Positions 22,298 through 35,577 of a stretch of 64,000 bases of DNA are shown here, one piece after another (position 1 is the stretch's first letter; every line of letters starts with the position of its first letter). Below the pieces are notes generated by a model that saw nothing but the letters and a program-made list of their open reading frames with translations, was not told where the DNA came from and searched no databases. Position numbers and translations under genes: made by a program. Source of the DNA: Trichosphaerium sp. ATCC 40318 (Eukaryota > Discosea > Flabellinia > Trichosidae); NCBI GenBank assembly GCA_038496445.1, contig JALMLS010000138.1, positions 248,001 through 312,000 on the forward strand, given 5' to 3'.

Positions 22298-23147
22298 ATG
22301 AACACACTACTGGCGGCGTTATGCATAGCTCTACTTTGCTTTTGCTCAAATACGGATGGTAATTGCGATAATTTATCTTTCTACAAAGGAACAGATTGGT
22401 ACGTTGCCCGTTTCAGTCAGGTTTGTCAAAATTGACCGAAACCTGCTATTTCGCCTTTTATGACACCAAAAGGAAAAACATGAACTTCTTTTATTCAAGG
22501 AAAAACTAAGGTTCAACAGGTATGCGGGAACCCTACGTGCTCAGTACTACATACAAGAATCATGTTCATCGTTCAAGATTAAGAATACTATCTACCCTTG
22601 TACGCCAATTCAACCCTGGGTTGAGTGTACCAAAGATAGCGACTGTAACGGCACTGCAAGGTGTCCTGGTGGTAGCATTCCACAGGTTTGCTCCACTTGC
22701 TCATCAATTCCAAGAAACACGTATTATGACAACTTTACAGTGATTGTCAATGAAACTGAGAAGATGTTGAGTGGTAACCCATGGATTACGGACTCTTTCT
22801 ATAACCACACCGGAGTTGATTTGATAAATACATATGAATCATGGTCTTGGAATGTTAAGGGAACAGCACTGCGAAATACCTTTTCCTCAATCAAGGTGCG
22901 TATCAAAACTTCATGTGATTAACAACAAAACAACATGACTAACTATTGCGTGTACCTGTAGAGGACAACATGGGGTGATGAGTATGATGGAACGTATTAC
23001 ACTGCATCTACGAGTATTTATTCGGAGTTCAATGATACCCATATTCAATCTCAAGCCGTTTACATTGATTCAACCACCTTTGATAATGGAAAGATTGAAC
23101 TATCAAGTTCTCCTGGACCTGTAATCACTTACTATCCTAAAGCATGA
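22298..23147 (+). CDS. Secreted cysteine-rich protein, unknown family
   Basis: Three exons (22298-22398, 22511-22895, 22962-23147), 223 residues, phases consistent. Signal peptide MNTLLAALCIALLCFCS. The mature part starts NCDNLSFYKGTDWFNRY, then has a cysteine-rich middle (PCTPIQPWVECTKDSDCNG, later CPGG, VCSTC) and several N-glycosylation sequons (NFT, NET, NHT, NDT). The C-terminal exon reads TTWGDEYDGTYYTAS through ELSSSPGPVITYYPKA. A W-x-x-x-Y start and beta-rich body recall lipocalin-like folds, but I cannot assign it. Two relics of the same gene lie at 21.5 and 26.1 kb, so it belongs to a locally duplicating family. Confidence 0.75.
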
Positions 23148-23754
23148 TTAACAATTAATAAAAACTGCTTACACTTCAATGTCGCACCAAAATTAAGTAA
23201 CTACCAAGTTCGCTGATACTCCGTAAAGTTAACACACCTTCAACTTACTATGTCTTCAAAATATTTTAGGTACTGCTTGATCACAGCATCACAAAATCCT
23301 TGGATCGTCATATACAACACATAGCACAACTAGTGAAAACAGTATGAAACATTTGGCCTATTGTTTGATGGTGTCACAGGTGCTAGCAGGCGAAGATAAC
23401 TTATCGCAGTTGTGATTGTCTACTTATACGGCAGATTCAACGGGCAGGTAGTTTCTTACTTTATTGTGCAGTAATGACTGTCACTAAAGAAACGTCCATG
23501 AGCAATGTTGAAGCATACAGTATCCTTTGTTCATACATTGTTTTAATAGAGAAGTTCCGGTAAAACACTATGTCCTCATTATTGAAACACAGTTGTGGCT
23601 TATTAACCAGCCACCGTTTTCTATTTTATTCTGTTTAGCATAAAACAACGCAACATTGTTACGGTCGCAATATCTCGCCGATATCACGTGCACAGGGCAC
23701 GCGCGGAAATGTCACTTTTTTCTCAAGTCAATAAAAAACAACCTCTTGAACAAG
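23148..23754. other. Intergenic region, no gene seen
   Basis: No coding chain found. TATCACGTGCAC lies near 23687, 65 bases before the next gene start, a plausible promoter element. Confidence 0.4.
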
Positions 23755-24619
23755 ATGAAGCTACTCTTTGCCTTGTCGTTCTACTGCTGTATTGGCGTAA
23801 CATTATCATGTATATGCTTCCCTACCACCGAAGAACAGCAATACTGCCGTTATAATACTGTTCTAAGAGTAAAGGTTTCTCATGAAGTACTCAACCCTAT
23901 AAACCAAAGAAGATCCTACCTGGCAACTGTCATCGAGAACTTCAAGTCACCAGAACCTTTGAGTTCTGTAATTACAGTAACATCATTGTACGGACTTTGT
24001 CTGAAGTGCTAGTAATAATCTTGTCCTGCATAGCGAAGAAGGAGGTATCTGTGGGTTCGTCTTTAACGATAACAAGGTACAGCGAAGGCTTTTTACATGT
24101 TGCCCCTTATAAGTAGTTGGAGTTAGTGTAATTGACAAGCTTGCAACACTTCAAAATAGACTGACTTACTGCACAAAGTGCTTTTTGTTCTCACTACAGC
24201 TGAGATATTTTCACGCTTTCCACAATCTTAATCGTTTTTTTGCTAACATTTTTTTTTAGGAGTACCTTATTCCAGGAACCCTTATAGCTACCAATGAAGT
24301 CTTTGTAGTTTCTTGTGGCATGAAAAACTTTTGTAATGTACCTAAAAACGTGGACTGCAACAACCCAAAGACTGTTCCAACACCTTGTGATTGGTGTTCC
24401 GATACCTCTCCACCTGCGACTTGCGTTGGCGATTCCATGTGCTTCACGTGCCATAGATCACTAGACTTATGTACAGGAGAGTGTGGGTTCACACAATGTT
24501 GTGACGATGTTCCATGGCCGGAAGGTGTTAGACCATGTACTGAAGGATGTGTTAATCGTGGTTGTACTCCTGAAAAATGCCAACCTAAATTTCCAATACC
24601 ATTCCGAACTCAACAATAA
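23755..24619 (+). CDS. Secreted TIMP-like (NTR domain) cysteine-rich protein
   Basis: Three exons (23755-23987, 24013-24076, 24260-24619), 218 residues. Signal peptide MKLLFALSFYCCIGVTLS is followed at once by CICFP and QQYCRYNTVLRVKVSHEV, the arrangement of TIMP/netrin-like domains, in which the mature protein begins with Cys-x-Cys. Later strands EGGICGFVF and EYLIPGTLIATNEVFV correspond to the NTR C-G-x and Y-L-I-x-G motifs. The C-terminal 90 residues hold about 18 cysteines (CDWCSD, CFTCHRS, GECGFTQCCDD). In animals NTR/TIMP proteins bind metalloproteinases; activity here is unproved. The first intron would be only 25 nt; without it a TAG stops the frame. Confidence 0.7.
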
Positions 24620-25070
24620 TGTGTTAGAGTAAATTGTTGTTTAACCCTAAAATGCTACATTGTTCATTATATTTCATCAATCGTACAAGGTGTAAGGAGG
24701 AAAATTGGCGTTGACTAAGTCAACCTGTGTAAAATGCTGGGTTAATAAATATTGCGTTCTAAGTGACAACTTACCTGTTACAAACGTGGCGCTTATTCTT
24801 GAAAAACATGTGGGAAGATCTGTAGCGGTGACCTTCTGCTCTGTGGTGTTTTTGTTTTGTATTTATGTAACAAAGAATGTCAATTTTAGCAATCTGAATA
24901 CAAAATAATGTTATACAGGAATCCTCGGAAAGGGCAAAACAACTTGAGTAGTCAATATTGGGTTGAAACAAAGACTGAGGTGATAGAAAATACGCTTTTT
25001 TATTCTTTGGTTAACTTGACTTTCACAAGCACTGTCGTGGTCATAAGCAGTAGTGAGTTTCAAGTCCTTC
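24620..25070. other. Intergenic region, no supported gene
   Basis: Convergent 3' ends of the TIMP-like and aegerolysin-like genes. A plus-strand open stretch at 24705-24908 is not supported. Confidence 0.35.
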
Positions 25071-25636
25071 TCACCTTATAACGAACTTTACAGTGCAATT
25101 ATCGCCTCCTCCTTGAAGGACCAAAACACTGGATGGTGAAGCTTCACTGTGATTGGATCCAGAATATGGATTTGAAGTTGTAAGAACATATTGTTTGCCT
25201 GTCTTCACATCTTTGTACCATACTTTCGCCACAGTAACACCAGTCATGAATCCATGACTCTCACATCCATAACCTTCTTGAGTGTTTGCCTTGATATCAG
25301 AAGGAGGAAGAATCGAGCTACTCCATACACCTAGAAATAGGCAAGTCAGCATAAACACTACACCATCACTTGTTGTTCTTCGTTTTGTACCTGAGCCGTC
25401 AGAATTTTCTTTCGGTTGAGGAGCTTTTACAAGTCTTAGATCGTTTCCTAGCTTATTGACAACAATCACGTCAATACTTCGTGTAGCTCTACCATCTCCA
25501 AACAGGTTTTTCTTTAACCTGGCTGCGAGTGTATTGCCAATATCGACACCTAATACACAGTTGTTAGTGTAAGGTTATTGATGGGTAAGATACCTTGCTC
25601 TGTGGCAAACGCTATTGCTGCTTCTTTAAATGCCAT
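25071..25636 (-). CDS. Aegerolysin-like small beta-sandwich protein
   Basis: Three exons (25594-25636, 25391-25549, 25071-25330), 153 residues. It opens with an amphipathic helix-like N-terminus (about 30 residues) and has no signal peptide. It then runs through beta-strand segments with a pattern resembling aegerolysins and related lipid-binding cytolysin folds: VNKLGNDLRL, a turn, GVWSSSILPPSDIKANT, GYGCESHGFMTGV, and a late VWYKDVKTGKQY. Members of that superfamily bind membrane lipids, and some form pores with a partner protein. I see no partner gene nearby. The assignment rests on pattern only and could also be a neutral lectin-like fold. Confidence 0.5.
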
Positions 25637-26094
25637 ATGATTGGATTAGATGCGTTGTATGTTGTTGTTGTTGTTGTTTTATGATAGTTTGATCACAAGA
25701 AAATACCCCGAAGATAAGAAAACTACAAATAAACTGAATTGTCGCTAGAAAAATTTTGTACACCTAAACTCAGGGCGTGATATGTATGACCCTTTCACTG
25801 TTTTTTTGAGACTTCGCAAGTTGTTTGAGATTGCGTTCGTTAATCACGTTGGTTTTTTTTTTGGTTGGCGAAAGGACAATACTGTTGCTACCTAAACCCA
25901 AGGCCTTGGGAGTTTTTTGTAGAAAAAAACAAAGGTTGATGTTTCGCGTAAAAAAAAAACTTTCGCTTTGTTTTGGTTTTTTGTTCAGATAATTATTTAG
26001 TTACATTATGGAGCTCATATATACCAACCGCTTCATTATGAGGATGCCACCTACACGATTTTAGCTAGTTTATGGTCACGTAATTCATAGGAAC
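25637..26094. other. Intergenic region, no gene seen
   Basis: Rich in T and A runs. Presumed upstream region of the aegerolysin-like gene. Nothing else recognised. Confidence 0.4.
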
Positions 26095-26600
26095 TACAAA
26101 GTAGTTCACACTTGTTTTACATTTGCTTTTGCGCAAGCCCGAACAGTAATTGCGATAATTTGTCTTTTGCAAAGGAACAGATTGGTCCAGATCAATAGAT
26201 GTTAAAACCAAGATTCACTTCTTTATTTTAATGAAGACCTACGCTTCTACCGGTATGGGGGAGACTTACGTACTCAGTACTACATACAAGAATCGTGTTC
26301 ATCGTTCAAGATTAAGAGTACTATCTACCCTTGTACGCCAATTCAACCTTGGGTTGAGTGCACCAAAGCCAACGACTGTAATGGTACCGCAAGCTGCCCA
26401 GGGTTTGGCTTTCGGGTCTGTTACTTGTGTTCATCAACCCACGAAGTACATTCTACAAAAACTCCACAGCGATTTCAATAACTTTGCAATGCTCGTCAAC
26501 GAAACGTATTTCTAAGCGTCAACATGAGGTGATGAGTATGATGGAACGTATTACTACGCAGCCACAAGGATTTATACAAAGTTCAATAATACCCTGCATT
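26095..26600 (+). pseudogene. Decayed paralogue of the 22.3-kb secreted cysteine-rich gene
   Basis: Segments match exon 1 (TGCGATAATTTGTC, AAAGGAACAGATTGG), most of exon 2 (CAGTACTACATACAAGAATC onward, including the VECTKANDCNG region) and part of exon 3 (GGTGATGAGTATGATGGAAC). The exon-1 ATG and donor are lost, exon 2 is broken by indels and stops after about 75 codons, and the second half is collapsed. It is a pseudogene in the same orientation, 3.8 kb from the intact gene. Confidence 0.8.
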
Positions 26601-26842
26601 TACTGCAGCAAGTTTTTTATGGCTTTTTAGATACCAAGGCTAACGCACTAAATTGTTTGGCGAACTCTTTAATATTTCTATGTTATCCAGTCTTGGTAAT
26701 GAGGAAAATTTATCCGTCGAAAAATGGCATTGTGTTTCTTACCAGGAGAGTTAACCATGTGATTTTTCAAGTTTAAAATTTTACAACAAAACGGTTTGTT
26801 CTTTATTTCTTTCTCTTTAATTACAAGTAATTCAGTTTAGAT

Positions 26843-28731
26843 TCATTTCTTATTTACAAAGTGTTTCCAAGCCTAAATGATATCACAATTACATATAGCG
26901 CTTAACGTTGCTAACGAGATTTCAAAAAAAAGGAAAAAAAACAAGCAAGAAAAAAAGAAGAAAATATTAATTTTTGCGTTGTTCATACCTTGTGATCGTG
27001 TTTGGAAATATCTGGTTCTGAAGCCATAGCAACAAGGTATTTTGTCATTTTTAAAAGCTCTTTATCTTTTAAGCGCGCTTGTGCACTATTTTTGAAAGCT
27101 TTTATTTTGACACCCTGATAAACAACTGTCAAAAAAATAAAAGCATTTTTCTTATTATTTTCTCACAACGTACATTACTTGGGTTCATGGCAAAATTTCT
27201 ACTCAAATCATCTACCTGTACATCACCATGTTAATTATAAAACATTGCACTGGTCGGACTACCAAAGCAGCAAAGAGAACAAAGCAAAAAAAAGTCAAAA
27301 AAATAGTCTTTGATTTGAAATGCTGTTAGTGTTCATTTTTCTGTGAGCGTACGTGAACTGTATTTTGTGGTCCATATTGAGGAAGCTTTGCCCATATTAA
27401 ACCAAGAGGTTTACATTCATGTGAGTACAATCGACCATTAGCAAACCGTGTCTTAACCTTCGGCATTGAAGTTTTATCAAGAACTGCAAAAAAAAATAAG
27501 AAACACTTGACCTTCAAGTTTATAGCGATTCTAATGACTTACCAAAAGCAATGCTGAATGAGGGATGTGTCAAAAAACCTATATAAACAATTAAGAGCGA
27601 GGATAAAGATATAGAATCTCTTCAAAGTCATAAACACGAGAAGTTGTAAACGTAGAGATAAAAAAAAATTCGCAATAGGTTGTACCCAGTTCTGTTATTT
27701 TAACTTCTAACCAACGCCAACTTGTCTGTGACCATATAACAATATCATAATGTTTATACATTTCTGTCATAAAGGCTATCAACCCAGGACGCATTGTATC
27801 TATAAAAGACAGCATAAACAACAAAAGACCTGAAAACAAAAACAAAAAAAAATCAAGCTGGTATTCATGCAATAAAAAGCATACCTGTAAGTTTAGGCAC
27901 ATGCTTGCGCGAACCAAAGTCAAATAGAGTGTAATCCAAGTCTAACACCAGAAGCTTCTTTCCAGGTCGTAGAGGTGTAATAAGGTTTATTTCAGTCTAC
28001 AAAAAAAACGTCAACAAAATCTTGTAATAAGTATGTTTAGAAAAGGATTACAGCCACCAGAAACGCAATAAATACAACATTATGAACACATCAACGCACT
28101 TTTTTAACCTTTTCATCAAGGTTAGCCTGACGTTGATTAAAATCAATTATTTCTTCGTTCGTAGGCATATAATCCAAGTCAAAATCGTTGAAAACGTCCA
28201 TTACATCATCAGCTTTCTAGTAAGTAGAATTGGAAGTTGTTTTTAAAGTGAAGCAGTAAAGCGCGCTTGTTAATTACACGTGGTACACGCTTGTGGTTAA
28301 TAATGGCGTGGAAAATGTAATTAGTACCTTCAGTTCCTCTTCTTCTATTGTACCGATCAAAATAAACTTTTGACGCTTCCCTATTACAAAGTCGCTCAAC
28401 AGAGAGTCATCTGAGAGATGGCCAGCTACACCACGCCCTGTCATGCAAAATTAGAATTTTGTTTCCACAACGCGATAAAGGAACTACTGCGCTTTTACGT
28501 CGCTGACTATAACGATTTAATCCATTTGCGTACGTTTTTTGAACCCAAGAAGCTTTTGTCTGCTTACTGGTACCTTAGTTTTCTCGTACAGCTTTGATTT
28601 GAGCGTGCAAATTGTCTCAGAGTTAGCTAGCTCAACATGAAATTCACGTCCTTTAAATTTAAACGCCAGACGTAGTTCCTACACATACAGTGAGTATTTT
28701 CAAGCTGAATTTCGTAGTGTACTTTGGCCAT
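26843..28731 (-). CDS. UBLCP1: Ubiquitin-like domain CTD phosphatase (UBLCP1-type)
   Basis: Eleven exons. Exon 1 is only nine bases (ATG GCC AAA, 28723-28731), then 28574-28678 begins the ubiquitin-like domain (ELRLAFKFKGREFHVELAN). A linker with VMDVFNDFDLDYMP leads to the FCP/SCP phosphatase core: LLVLDLDYTLFDFGS holds the catalytic DxDxT, followed by MRPGLIAFMTEMYKHYDIVIWSQ and VDDLSRNFAMNPSNG. The C-terminus KDKELLKMTKYL and AWKHFVNKK matches the family end; the last exon is 26843-26872. UBLCP1 docks on the proteasome 19S particle through its ubiquitin-like domain and dephosphorylates it in the nucleus. All catalytic aspartates are present. Good match along the whole length. Confidence 0.88.
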
Positions 28732-28849
28732 GGTACAAATACGAGGTTGCTTTTTTTGTGAACTAATTTGACCCGTGAACCGTAGTTATTTACGCTCCAA
28801 CTCCACTCCTAGCACTAGTACGGTACCAAGTAATTAAAGGCTATCGCGA

Positions 28850-31800
28850 ATGGCTACTAAAACCAAGGCTGATAAAGCCAAGGGCGATAAATCCTTGTTA
28901 AAAACAAGCTTTGGGATAGCAAAGCGTATCAGGAAAGGTAAGGGCGGATTCCTTGTGGTTCCGTAAAAAAAAAACTCGCTACACTGCCCTAAACTAAAAT
29001 ATGGACCTCCCATATTATTTAGTAAGGAGTTAGGTGTTTACCAAACATAATCGTTGTAAATGTTACGCTAACACTTTATTGTCAGACAAGGGTGTACTTA
29101 TTGTGGTGATTCACTCAGGTATTATCGGTGTGCCGTTAGCGTGTTATTTACTTTTACATAGGTAGACATGTGCCTATAAACGAAAGCTTCGGTGGCTTCC
29201 TTCGCGTTCTTGTGAGTATACGCTCTCAACACCAACATGTGGACGCTATAGAACGCAGTTCTACTCCAATTTTCAAAAAAAAGTTTGAATTTAAGCATAT
29301 ATCGGCCAGACACCCTCATGTGCACTTGCTTTCACGAAAAGAAGACCCTGAAAAGAAGCATGTCAACATAGAGCTTATTGATCATTGTACGCTCATCAAT
29401 TTACGCGTTAAATAATACTCACAACGTGTTTAGCCGCCTCTGGCGAAAAGTCTTTGGGAAAAGCGACACTTCAACTTGATGGACTAGAACGTGGCATGTT
29501 AAAGGTAAAGACACTAATGCCGTGACACTCATTGCTCCCACAATGGAGAATTTCAGTGAGAGGGGATTTAATTTTCTAACCTTACAAAACTTGGATTATT
29601 TTCTGGCTAACGACGTTTTTGATAGTATCAATGGATTAAATTAGAACCAAGTCATGCTGAAGTAAAGGTTGGTCTACAACCTGTTGATTTTGGAGAGGTT
29701 ATTCTACCAGAAGACTTTGTAGCTGCAGAGGATGGAGCTCTTTCTGATCGCAGTACGCACTGAGAATTTTATTAATAAGTATCAACTACTTGGTTTTATG
29801 CGCATTAATGTTACCACAGAGGGAAAGCCAGCACCTCCTTTGGCCCGATTGAAGCAATCAGAAAACCTAAAGACAAAAATCGATATTGATGTACCTGGTG
29901 CTCATGTAGATGAAGGACCAGGAGCTATTGAGTTGATTCAATATAAACCTAAGCAAGTAAAGCGTAAGAATCCGCAGTTAGCTTCTGGAAGTTTTGGCGC
30001 TGTTTTCAAGGTGCGTAGCGAAAGCAATCTACAAAACTAAGAGATACTGATTGCTTTTATTACAAAAGGGTCATGTACCTCATCGTGAAGAACTTGTTAT
30101 TATCAAAGATTTAAATATTAAGAGTATTAATGCATTTGAAGAATGGCGTAGAGAGATTGAGCTTTTAGGGTACGCGTACACAAAGTGATATCAAGTTTTT
30201 TGTAGATTAATGTTTATCACCTAATTCCATTTTTAATGGCGTCAAGAACGCTCACGCTGTGTTTGCGGTGGTTTTTTTGAATTTCTAATTTTTTTGTTTT
30301 CGCCTTCGTAAAAACTTATCTTTGCTTTTTAGGTACACACGTTATAATAGATATGTAGTAAGCATCTATGGTTACTGTTTCAATGATAAAAAACTATCTA
30401 TTGTAATGGAGTACATGAGTAATGGTAGTTTGAATGATTTCTTAAAGGGAACGTAAGTGCAAAACTGTTTTAGCTCTTATCTAGTATACCTTGAACCTAA
30501 ATGTGTTTTTTTGTAGAGTAGGTCATAACCTAGGAATTATACAAAGACTACGCATGGCTCGTCATTGCGTTCGTGCTATGTGCTTTTGTCACGCCAATGG
30601 TATCTTACACAGAGATATAAAATCACCAAACATACTGGCAAGCTTAATTTAATTTTTTGAACATCAAGTTTTTATGATCCTGAAAACAATCCTTACGCTT
30701 TGGAATACCTCCAGTTATGTACTACACACTGTGTGTAATTGAAAAAAGAAATTGTTTGGTCTATTACACATCGCAGTTTGGAGTTTTTTGCCTTTTTATT
30801 ATTTTCAGGTTTTTTTTACTGGCAGAGTAATAGACTAACGAAGGTAGGTTGGCGAGGATTTGACTTGTAAATTGGCTGATTTTGGTTGTGCCAAGTTGTT
30901 ATTACCACATAATGACCCACGCGTCACTAATGCTCCAACACCTCGCCTAAAGAAACCAGCTCCTTTGATTAAGCAGCATACAATGAATGTTGGTTCACCA
31001 TTATGGTACGGCTACGTGTTTTTTTCGAGCACTGCTTTGGCGCTATACGGTGTGCTTAGCGTCACGTAATGCGTTGCAGGCTAAAGAGCTTGTTCTTGTA
31101 CTTGTTACATGCGAAGCTTTTATTTCTTTTGGTTTTTTTTTGGACTCAATGTTGCGCTTAGGATGGCTCCAGAAGTCCGCACACGCGAATATGGATTCCC
31201 TGCTGATGTTTACAGTATGGGATTGGTAATTTACGAGATTCTCGTTGGAAAGTTACCTCGTTGGAACAGAGTCAAGAAAAAGGCCGAAGTACCAACTCAC
31301 TTTTTGGTGCGTGATTTTATTTGGTTGTTGATGTTTGTTGACTTTTTTGCAAAAGGGAAGCGAAATTCTTCTTCCTACTCTTCATCATGATCCTGAAGAT
31401 CGTCCTTCATCCCACTTCTTTTTGGAGTTACTTGATAAGTGGATTGAAGATATTCTACAAAATGTCTACGACAAGCTCAAAGACACACCTTTTTACAAAA
31501 AGCAAGTGCTATCAAGAATGGGTAAGGTTTTGTTACCGTGTTGTTGAGAAGAAAAAAAAACACAAAACGAGTAGACACCAGTCATTTACTCACTTGCTTT
31601 TACTTAGAGAAAGGCAAATCAAAGAACCCTGATGAACTTGATAACGCTTTGAACGATTTATACAACTACCTTCTTAAATTTGACCCAGAAGGTACGTTTT
31701 TTTTTCTTCCCAATACGCCACAATATGCTTCACTAGCATAAAGAAAGTGCAAACGCACAACACTTGACCCTTTTTTGAGAGTAGTTTATTTTTCTTTTTC

Positions 31801-31990
31801 GGCTACGCAGATGCCTCGCTTTCTGTATTTCTGTTGGCAACACTATTACGTTGTTATTAACATGTATGCCTTAGGTAAAATGGTAAATAGAATGGCTGAT
31901 ACTCTAGCGCCTTTAGAGTTAAGAGACTTACAAGAAGATGTCTCTGGAACCACTGATACAACAAGCCCATATGAGTCTTTAGTTAGCTGA
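28850..31990 (+). CDS. C2-domain protein kinase (TKL-like)
   Basis: About a dozen exons. The N-terminus is a short basic peptide (MATKTKADKAKGDKSLLK). A C2-like domain follows: GGFLRVLVSIRSQ, SSTPIFKKKFEF, ELIDHSASGEKSLGKATL, then YQWIKLEPS. After a linker the kinase begins (LASGSFGAVFKG glycine loop, VIIKDLN with the ATP-binding Lys, HRDIKSPN, DFGCAK, MAPEVRTREYGF, DVYSMGLVIYE, DRPSSHF). All catalytic residues are kept. HRDIKSPN and the DVYSxG pattern place it with tyrosine-kinase-like kinases. It should be recruited to membranes by the C2 domain. A 3' tail (ADTLAPLELRDLQED) lacks known domains. Some exon joins between 29.5 and 30.2 kb are less certain. Confidence 0.8.
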
Positions 31991-33195
31991 AAACCAGTAT
32001 CATAAAAATCATATAATTGGTCTAAAACCTCAACCGTACAACGTCAAAAGCACTAAAAGGCTCAATGGAGCTAATTTTAAAAATAAAATAACTATCGTAA
32101 TTAAATGACAATTTGTGTCTTATTGTTAATCGTCTTTGGTTGTTTTTGCGTGGTATTCCCATGATAGGTTATATTAACTTGCTAAGTCACAGCAGTACGT
32201 ATTTACGATACCACCTAGATTGCAACTGACAACGTCACATGTTTCTGAAATGTGTGCATTACAACTGAATAAAGTACGTTTCTTGATGCATACGTGGTGT
32301 AATTCAGATTTCGCGTAAGCCATTGTGTGCTCATCAAAGTTGTGTTATCGAACTGCTTGTTCTTGTACTCAACCAAAGGCGTGCTCGCAAATAAGTTGAG
32401 GGCACTGTGGTATCCAAAAATAGTGTTCACCGTTGACATCGTAAACGCATGTGTAACGTGACTAATACTAGCAATAGACAATGTAGGTTTGAAAGCCAAC
32501 TGAGTTTTCATTCGTTGCCGTATCATTCAATCCTAGAGTGGAAGAACGATGTGTAAACGCTTGGCGTAGCTTGTGGGACGTGGGTAACGCGCTTTCGCTA
32601 CTACAATAGGTCAGCGAGCTGATTCTTACACTAGGTAATGGGTTGTGATTAAAAAATTGTTAACGGTTTTGAATAGAACAAAGCCTTGCGCCTCAGCGCT
32701 CTTGTTTAAAATAGAACAAAGCTACAAACAACCTACTGTTCTATCGAACCTAACATTCTCAAAGGCGAGAGTTATACTATCTCATTTACATCATCACGTG
32801 ACGATGAAGTTGTAAACAGTTTAACGTACTTGAAGTATTCAAAACCCAACGTGATTTAGTTTCTATGTTCTTGTAGGAGCACAATCGCGTAGAGACATAA
32901 ACCAGCGCTGTAACGGAGTTCTTAAGGTTCATGACGGTTTCTTACACAAAGCTTTTCGCAACACTCAAAATCGCTAGATGTTCTCGTATATGATTCTAGT
33001 CATATTAGAGATAACAACGCCACTGAAGTACTGCAAAACGGAGCGAAACTAAACGTGTATTATGCGAATTTAGCTAAAAATCAACCAGGTACGAGTATTA
33101 TTCAGAAATTTGAGAAATTCCCAATTCTCTCACGTGATTCCAAAACACAACTTTCTGCTCTCAGCAAAAGAAACAACACCACCAAAACACTAATC
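31991..33195. other. Intergenic region upstream of actin
   Basis: No gene supported; a minus-strand open stretch at 32215-32526 has no coding character. TCACGTGA sites occur near 32795 and 33129, the latter about 65 bases before the actin start. Confidence 0.45.
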
Positions 33196-34629
<1,434 letters not shown>

Positions 34630-35577
34630 GTGCCCACCCTTTGGTTGTATTTCTAAATACTCTAATAAAAAACTTAAAAACCAAACATTGCCTGTTTTTC
34701 TTTATTTTCTGCCAACCGACTTTGTAATAACCAATTGTATTCAGTGAGATTTTGTAGACACATTGGTTGTTACGCAAAGTTGAAGCGCAATTTTCTCGTA
34801 TTAATAAAGCTACAACGTTCAGAGGCGGCGAATGTTTATTGTTTCAAATTTTGTAACATTTATCGATACGCTGAAGACATTGCAATGCCCGTAGCTATGT
34901 AATCTATTGTTAGAAAGTTGTACAACGTTCTCTACTAACAAACGCTGGTGCTACTGGCTCTACAATGACAGAACTAAAACCAGATATACCATGACTTACT
35001 GAGTAGAACATTGACATGAAGTTGAGTTGTAAATCCTAGTATGGATTTATGATAACCTGACCAAGCAAAGTTGTCATTCTTTGTAACTTCTACTTATCAA
35101 ACAGGCTAGAATAAACACTTTGTATTCTTTAGCATGCTAGCCGAGATATTGGAGCAAACGTTAAGGTCGGTTTTATGCAAACGTTAAGTCTTTTCTTCAC
35201 AGCGTATTTTTTTTTGCATCTGCGCAGTTAAAGCGCCTTGTGTGTTATTGTTACAGTGTTTTTAGTTGTATTTACATAATGGTACAAAGAGGAGTGTGTT
35301 CTCGTTCTAGTTCTTGTATTGAAACTGAACAATCCAAGTTCGAAAAACAACCCTAACACAAATACAACGGTTTTCTATTTACGATCACGTTTTTGCTTTC
35401 TTGTTCCCAACTAACAACAATAATAGACCTCAGTAACCCTAGTAAATATGTTACAAAATTATTCAAGAAGAATAAACTGTTCAATTGCAACGTCACCCAA
35501 ACAAATAAATATCTACGTCATCTTTTCTCTGAAAACCGCCTGACTTATTCTCTACAAAACTCGCATAGCGTAATACC
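34630..35577. other. Intergenic region, no gene seen
   Basis: Starts with the actin 3' untranslated region (AATAAAAAAC near 34664 may serve as a poly(A) signal). The rest shows no coding chain on either strand. Confidence 0.45.

Noticed and set aside
22522-22743. Plus-strand ORF starting at an ATG inside exon 2 of the secreted gene
   Set aside because: Wrong frame: the true frame one base earlier carries the cysteine pattern, sequons and both exon joins.
29122-29325. Minus-strand ORF across the C2 domain exon
   Set aside because: Shadow of the plus-strand kinase gene, which has matching splice phases and C2 motifs on the other strand.
32215-32526. Minus-strand 103-residue ORF upstream of actin
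   Set aside because: No domain, no signal, unusual codon use and no splice partners; treated as chance.
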